NCBI GenBank assembly: GCA_903907865.1
Contig: CAIVPR010000185.1
Location: 1-64,000, forward strand
Direction: 5' to 3'
Length of the DNA: 64,000 bases
Source: an uncultured Acidobacteriia bacterium
GTDB lineage: Bacteria > Acidobacteriota > Terriglobia > Bryobacterales > Bryobacteraceae
Both the position numbers and the translations under genes were made by a program. Position 1 is the first letter of the stretch. Each line of letters begins with the position of its first letter. The notes under the pieces were generated by a model. The model was not told where the DNA came from. It was given only the letters and a program-made list of their open reading frames with translations, and made no database searches. Below, one piece after another: positions 61,712 through 64,000 of the stretch.

Positions 61712-62991
61712 GCGCCCCAACTGAAGAAAAAACAGGGATCGTGGGCGCGCTGGCGGCGTTTCCGCGCAACGTCTGGGACTCCATCTTCCGCAATCCGCTG
61801 CCGGATTCCGACCTCGGCGCGTCGCGCACCTCGTTCACCAACTTCTTCCTGCACATCCACCCGGTCAAGGTCCACAAGAACTCGATCCGTCCGCTGTACA
61901 CGCTTGGGCTGGGCGTGATGTCGTTCGTGACTTTCGTGGTGCTGACGGTGACGGGCGTGCTGCTGATGTTCTATTACGTCCCGTCGACCACGCAGGCCTA
62001 CGACCGCATGCTGGACCTGCGGGGCTCGGTGGCGTTCGGCACCTTCCTGCGCAACTTGCACCGGTGGTCGGCCCACGCGATGGTCGCGATTGTCTTCCTC
62101 CACATGGGCCGGGTCTTCCTGACCGGCTCGTACAAACGGCCGCGCGAATTCAACTGGATTATCGGCTGCATCCTGTTCCTGCTGACGTTGTTCGCCAGCT
62201 TCACCGGCTATCTGCTGCCTTGGGACCAGTTGGCGTTCTGGGCGATCACGGTCGGCACCTCGATTGCCGCCTACGCGCCGCTGATCGGCAAGAAGATCCA
62301 ATTCTTGCTGCTAGGCGACCAGGCGGTCGGACAAGAGGCGCTGCTCCGCTTCTACGTGCTGCACGTGGTGGTGCTGCCGATGCTGATCACGCTGCTGGTG
62401 GCGATCCACTTCTGGCGCATCCGCAAGGACGGGGGGCTCTCGCGCCCCGCCGATGCCGACAACATGCCGGACGGCAAGCAACTGCGGGTCGAGATCGTGC
62501 CCAATTCGCAGAAGTCCGGCACGTTCGGGCTGATGGGATTCGTGCGCGGGCCGTTCACCAAGGTGGGCAACGTGCCGGACAACACGGTCTATGCGTGGCC
62601 GAACCTCTTTGTGGCGGAACTCTTCGTCTTTGTGGTGACGGTGGCCGCGCTGCTGGTGGTCTCGCTGCTCTTCAACGCGCCGCTGGAGGAGCCGGTCAAC
62701 GTGCTGCATCCGCCGAATCCGGCGAAGGCACCGTGGTACTTCCTCGGGCTCCAGGAACTGGTCAGCTACTCGGCCTTCTGGGGTGGCGTGGGCGTGCCCG
62801 GCATTGAGGTGCTGCTGCTCATGCTGGTGCCGTTCCTCGACCGCAAGGTTTCCGGGGTCGGCAAATGGTTCGCCAAGGAGCGCTTCCTGGCCAATACCTT
62901 GTTCGTCACGTTCGCGCTGCTGAACGTGATCTTCATCATCGTCGGGACATTCTTCCGTGGCCCGAACTGGGCCTTCGTCAGCCCGTTCTGA
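61708..62991 (+). CDS. Cytochrome b subunit of a cytochrome bc complex
   Basis: The 427-aa membrane protein has about eight helices. Haem-ligand histidines lie in [20 protein letters not shown] and in [39 protein letters not shown] is the quinol-side motif. [11 protein letters not shown] is the PEWY-type motif with Ala in place of Glu context, as in cytochrome b6-like and acidobacterial forms. N- and C-terminal parts are fused in one chain. It follows the Rieske gene with a four-base overlap. Confidence 0.95.
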   Translation: MSAPTEEKTGIVGALAAFPRNVWDSIFRNPLPDSDLGASRTSFTNFFLHIHPVKVHKNSIRPLYTLGLGVMSFVTFVVLTVTGVLLMFYYVPSTTQAYDRMLDLRGSVAFGTFLRNLHRWSAHAMVAIVFLHMGRVFLTGSYKRPREFNWIIGCILFLLTLFASFTGYLLPWDQLAFWAITVGTSIAAYAPLIGKKIQFLLLGDQAVGQEALLRFYVLHVVVLPMLITLLVAIHFWRIRKDGGLSRPADADNMPDGKQLRVEIVPNSQKSGTFGLMGFVRGPFTKVGNVPDNTVYAWPNLFVAELFVFVVTVAALLVVSLLFNAPLEEPVNVLHPPNPAKAPWYFLGLQELVSYSAFWGGVGVPGIEVLLLMLVPFLDRKVSGVGKWFAKERFLANTLFVTFALLNVIFIIVGTFFRGPNWAFVSPF

Positions 62992-62998
62992 GGACAAT

Positions 62999-64000
62999 AT
63001 GAAACTCGCTCTCGCCATAGCCAGCGCCATCATCTTGCTCGTCCACGGCCTCGTCTTCTACGACCAGTTCTTCCACAAGTGGGAGCGCCACCAGAACGCC
63101 TACTTCGACCAGGCCCGCACCCAGGCGCGCAACGACGCCGAACGGAAGGAACTGGCAAATCGCGAGCCCAAGATCGAGCAGATCATCGTGACCCAGTTCG
63201 GGGAAAACCGCGTCGACCGTTGCACCACCTGCCACTTGGCCATCGACGACCCCCGTTTCAAGGACCACTTCGAGCCACTGAAGACGCACCCCTACTCGGC
63301 TGCCTTGGGCGACTACCAGCGCAACGGTCGCTGGGAGCGCCGCCACAAGTTCACCGATTTCGGCTGCACTGTCTGCCACGACGGCCAGGGACGGGGCCTC
63401 GAAACCGACTACGCCCACGGCAACGACGAGCACTGGAACGATCCGCTCACCGGCTATGTCACCCAGGCTAACTGGCGCAAGGACTTCACCCCGCACCTTA
63501 AGGGCAAGGAATACATGGAGGCCAACTGCGCCCAGTGCCACACCGAGGACAATTTCGCCGGCACCCCGCACGTCAACCGGGGCCGCCAATTGTTCTTCGG
63601 CAGCAACTGCTACGGCTGCCACAAGATCGAGGGGCTTTCGGAAGGCACGCTGGCACCGGAATTGAGCGAGGCCGGGCACAAGTTCAAGGTCGACTACCTC
63701 TGGGAATCGATTGTGGAGCCGCGCGCCAACCTCGCCACCTCCTTCATGCCGAAGTTCAACCTTTCCGACGACGACGTGAAGAGCTTGGTGATCTTCCTGA
63801 AGAGCCGCCGGGGTGTCAACTACGCCGAGACCTCGCTGGCCCGCTACCGCACCCGCTTGACTCCGGCCAAGGAGATCACGCCCGAATCGATGACAGGCAA
63901 AACGGCCTCGCAACTGGCCGACGCGGTGGCCCGCGGCAAGCAACTGTTTGAAGACCGGGCCTGCGCCGCCTGCCACAAGCTGGGCGATACAGACGGAGGC
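62999..64000 (+). CDS. Multihaem cytochrome c of the bc operon, cut by the right edge
   Basis: From the ATG at 62999 the 334 visible residues have an N-terminal membrane anchor ([17 protein letters not shown]). Five c-type haem sites follow: CTTCH (75-79), CTVCH (123-127), CAQCH (177-181), CYGCH (204-208) and CAACH (322-326). The last two belong to ordinary cytochrome c-like domains, while the first three are in a separate N-terminal segment. The gene starts 7 bases after cytochrome b. It probably accepts electrons from the Rieske protein. The C-terminus lies beyond the window. Confidence 0.93.
   Translation, partial: MKLALAIASAIILLVHGLVFYDQFFHKWERHQNAYFDQARTQARNDAERKELANREPKIEQIIVTQFGENRVDRCTTCHLAIDDPRFKDHFEPLKTHPYSAALGDYQRNGRWERRHKFTDFGCTVCHDGQGRGLETDYAHGNDEHWNDPLTGYVTQANWRKDFTPHLKGKEYMEANCAQCHTEDNFAGTPHVNRGRQLFFGSNCYGCHKIEGLSEGTLAPELSEAGHKFKVDYLWESIVEPRANLATSFMPKFNLSDDDVKSLVIFLKSRRGVNYAETSLARYRTRLTPAKEITPESMTGKTASQLADAVARGKQLFEDRACAACHKLGDTDGG

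Overview
The window looks like a high-G+C member of the Acidobacteriota, most likely the Bryobacterales/Solibacteraceae. The evidence is the mix of protein families: TIGR03435 (DUF3738), TIGR03437 C-terminal domains, a TIGR03118 protein, a Planctomycete/Acidobacteria-type DUF1592 cytochrome, PEP-CTERM proteins, a PQQ dehydrogenase with an inserted cytochrome c, and many alternative TTG/GTG starts. No rRNA, CRISPR array, phage module or intact insertion sequence is visible. There is one tRNA, tRNA-Ala(GGC).

Left part (1-15.5 kb) is a defence-type island. A minus-strand cluster encodes a DUF1998-type DEAD/DEAH helicase with a nuclease-like C-terminus, a HigB/HigA toxin-antitoxin pair, an SNF2-like helicase resembling DrmD of class 1 DISARM, and an Eco57I/PglX-like adenine methyltransferase resembling DrmMI. 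It faces three small unknown plus-strand genes, the last one frameshifted. Small double-hairpin repeats sit in the gaps of the island, and one has been absorbed into the methyltransferase reading frame.

Middle part (15.5-36 kb) is mixed. It holds an HpcH/HpaI aldolase, Mrp ATPase, pentapeptide protein, large TIGR03437 secreted protein, SMP-30 lactonase, methyltransferase, a PEP-CTERM metalloprotease and a DctA-like symporter. A second candidate conflict locus follows: a Clp_N/HTH protein divergent from a giant HD plus Hsp90-type ATPase protein that carries a hexanucleotide-derived Ala/Leu/Asp/Arg tract. After a sulfatase comes an operon of a small membrane protein, a LiaF-like protein, a LytS-type kinase and a LytTR regulator, preceded by a tandem direct repeat that looks like a LytTR operator.

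Right part (36-64 kb) contains a PQQ dehydrogenase, TrmO, a frameshifted secreted nuclease, a dihaem protein with a VWD-like domain, a uridine-kinase-like protein, a DUF1592 cytochrome and an orthocaspase with an Lcl-like domain. DAHP synthase follows, preceded by a near-leaderless aromatic leader peptide and attenuator. Then come an SDR plus membrane spermidine-synthase-like pair, a DUF4139 protein, a TIGR03118/TIGR03437 protein, the tRNA, and a respiratory operon (Rieske, cytochrome b, multihaem cytochrome c) that runs off the right edge.

Several small toxin-antitoxin-type genes are broken by single-base lesions (RelE/ParE-like, BrnA-like, DUF2442/DUF4160). Two larger genes also carry single frameshifts, so either gene decay or assembly error should be kept in mind.
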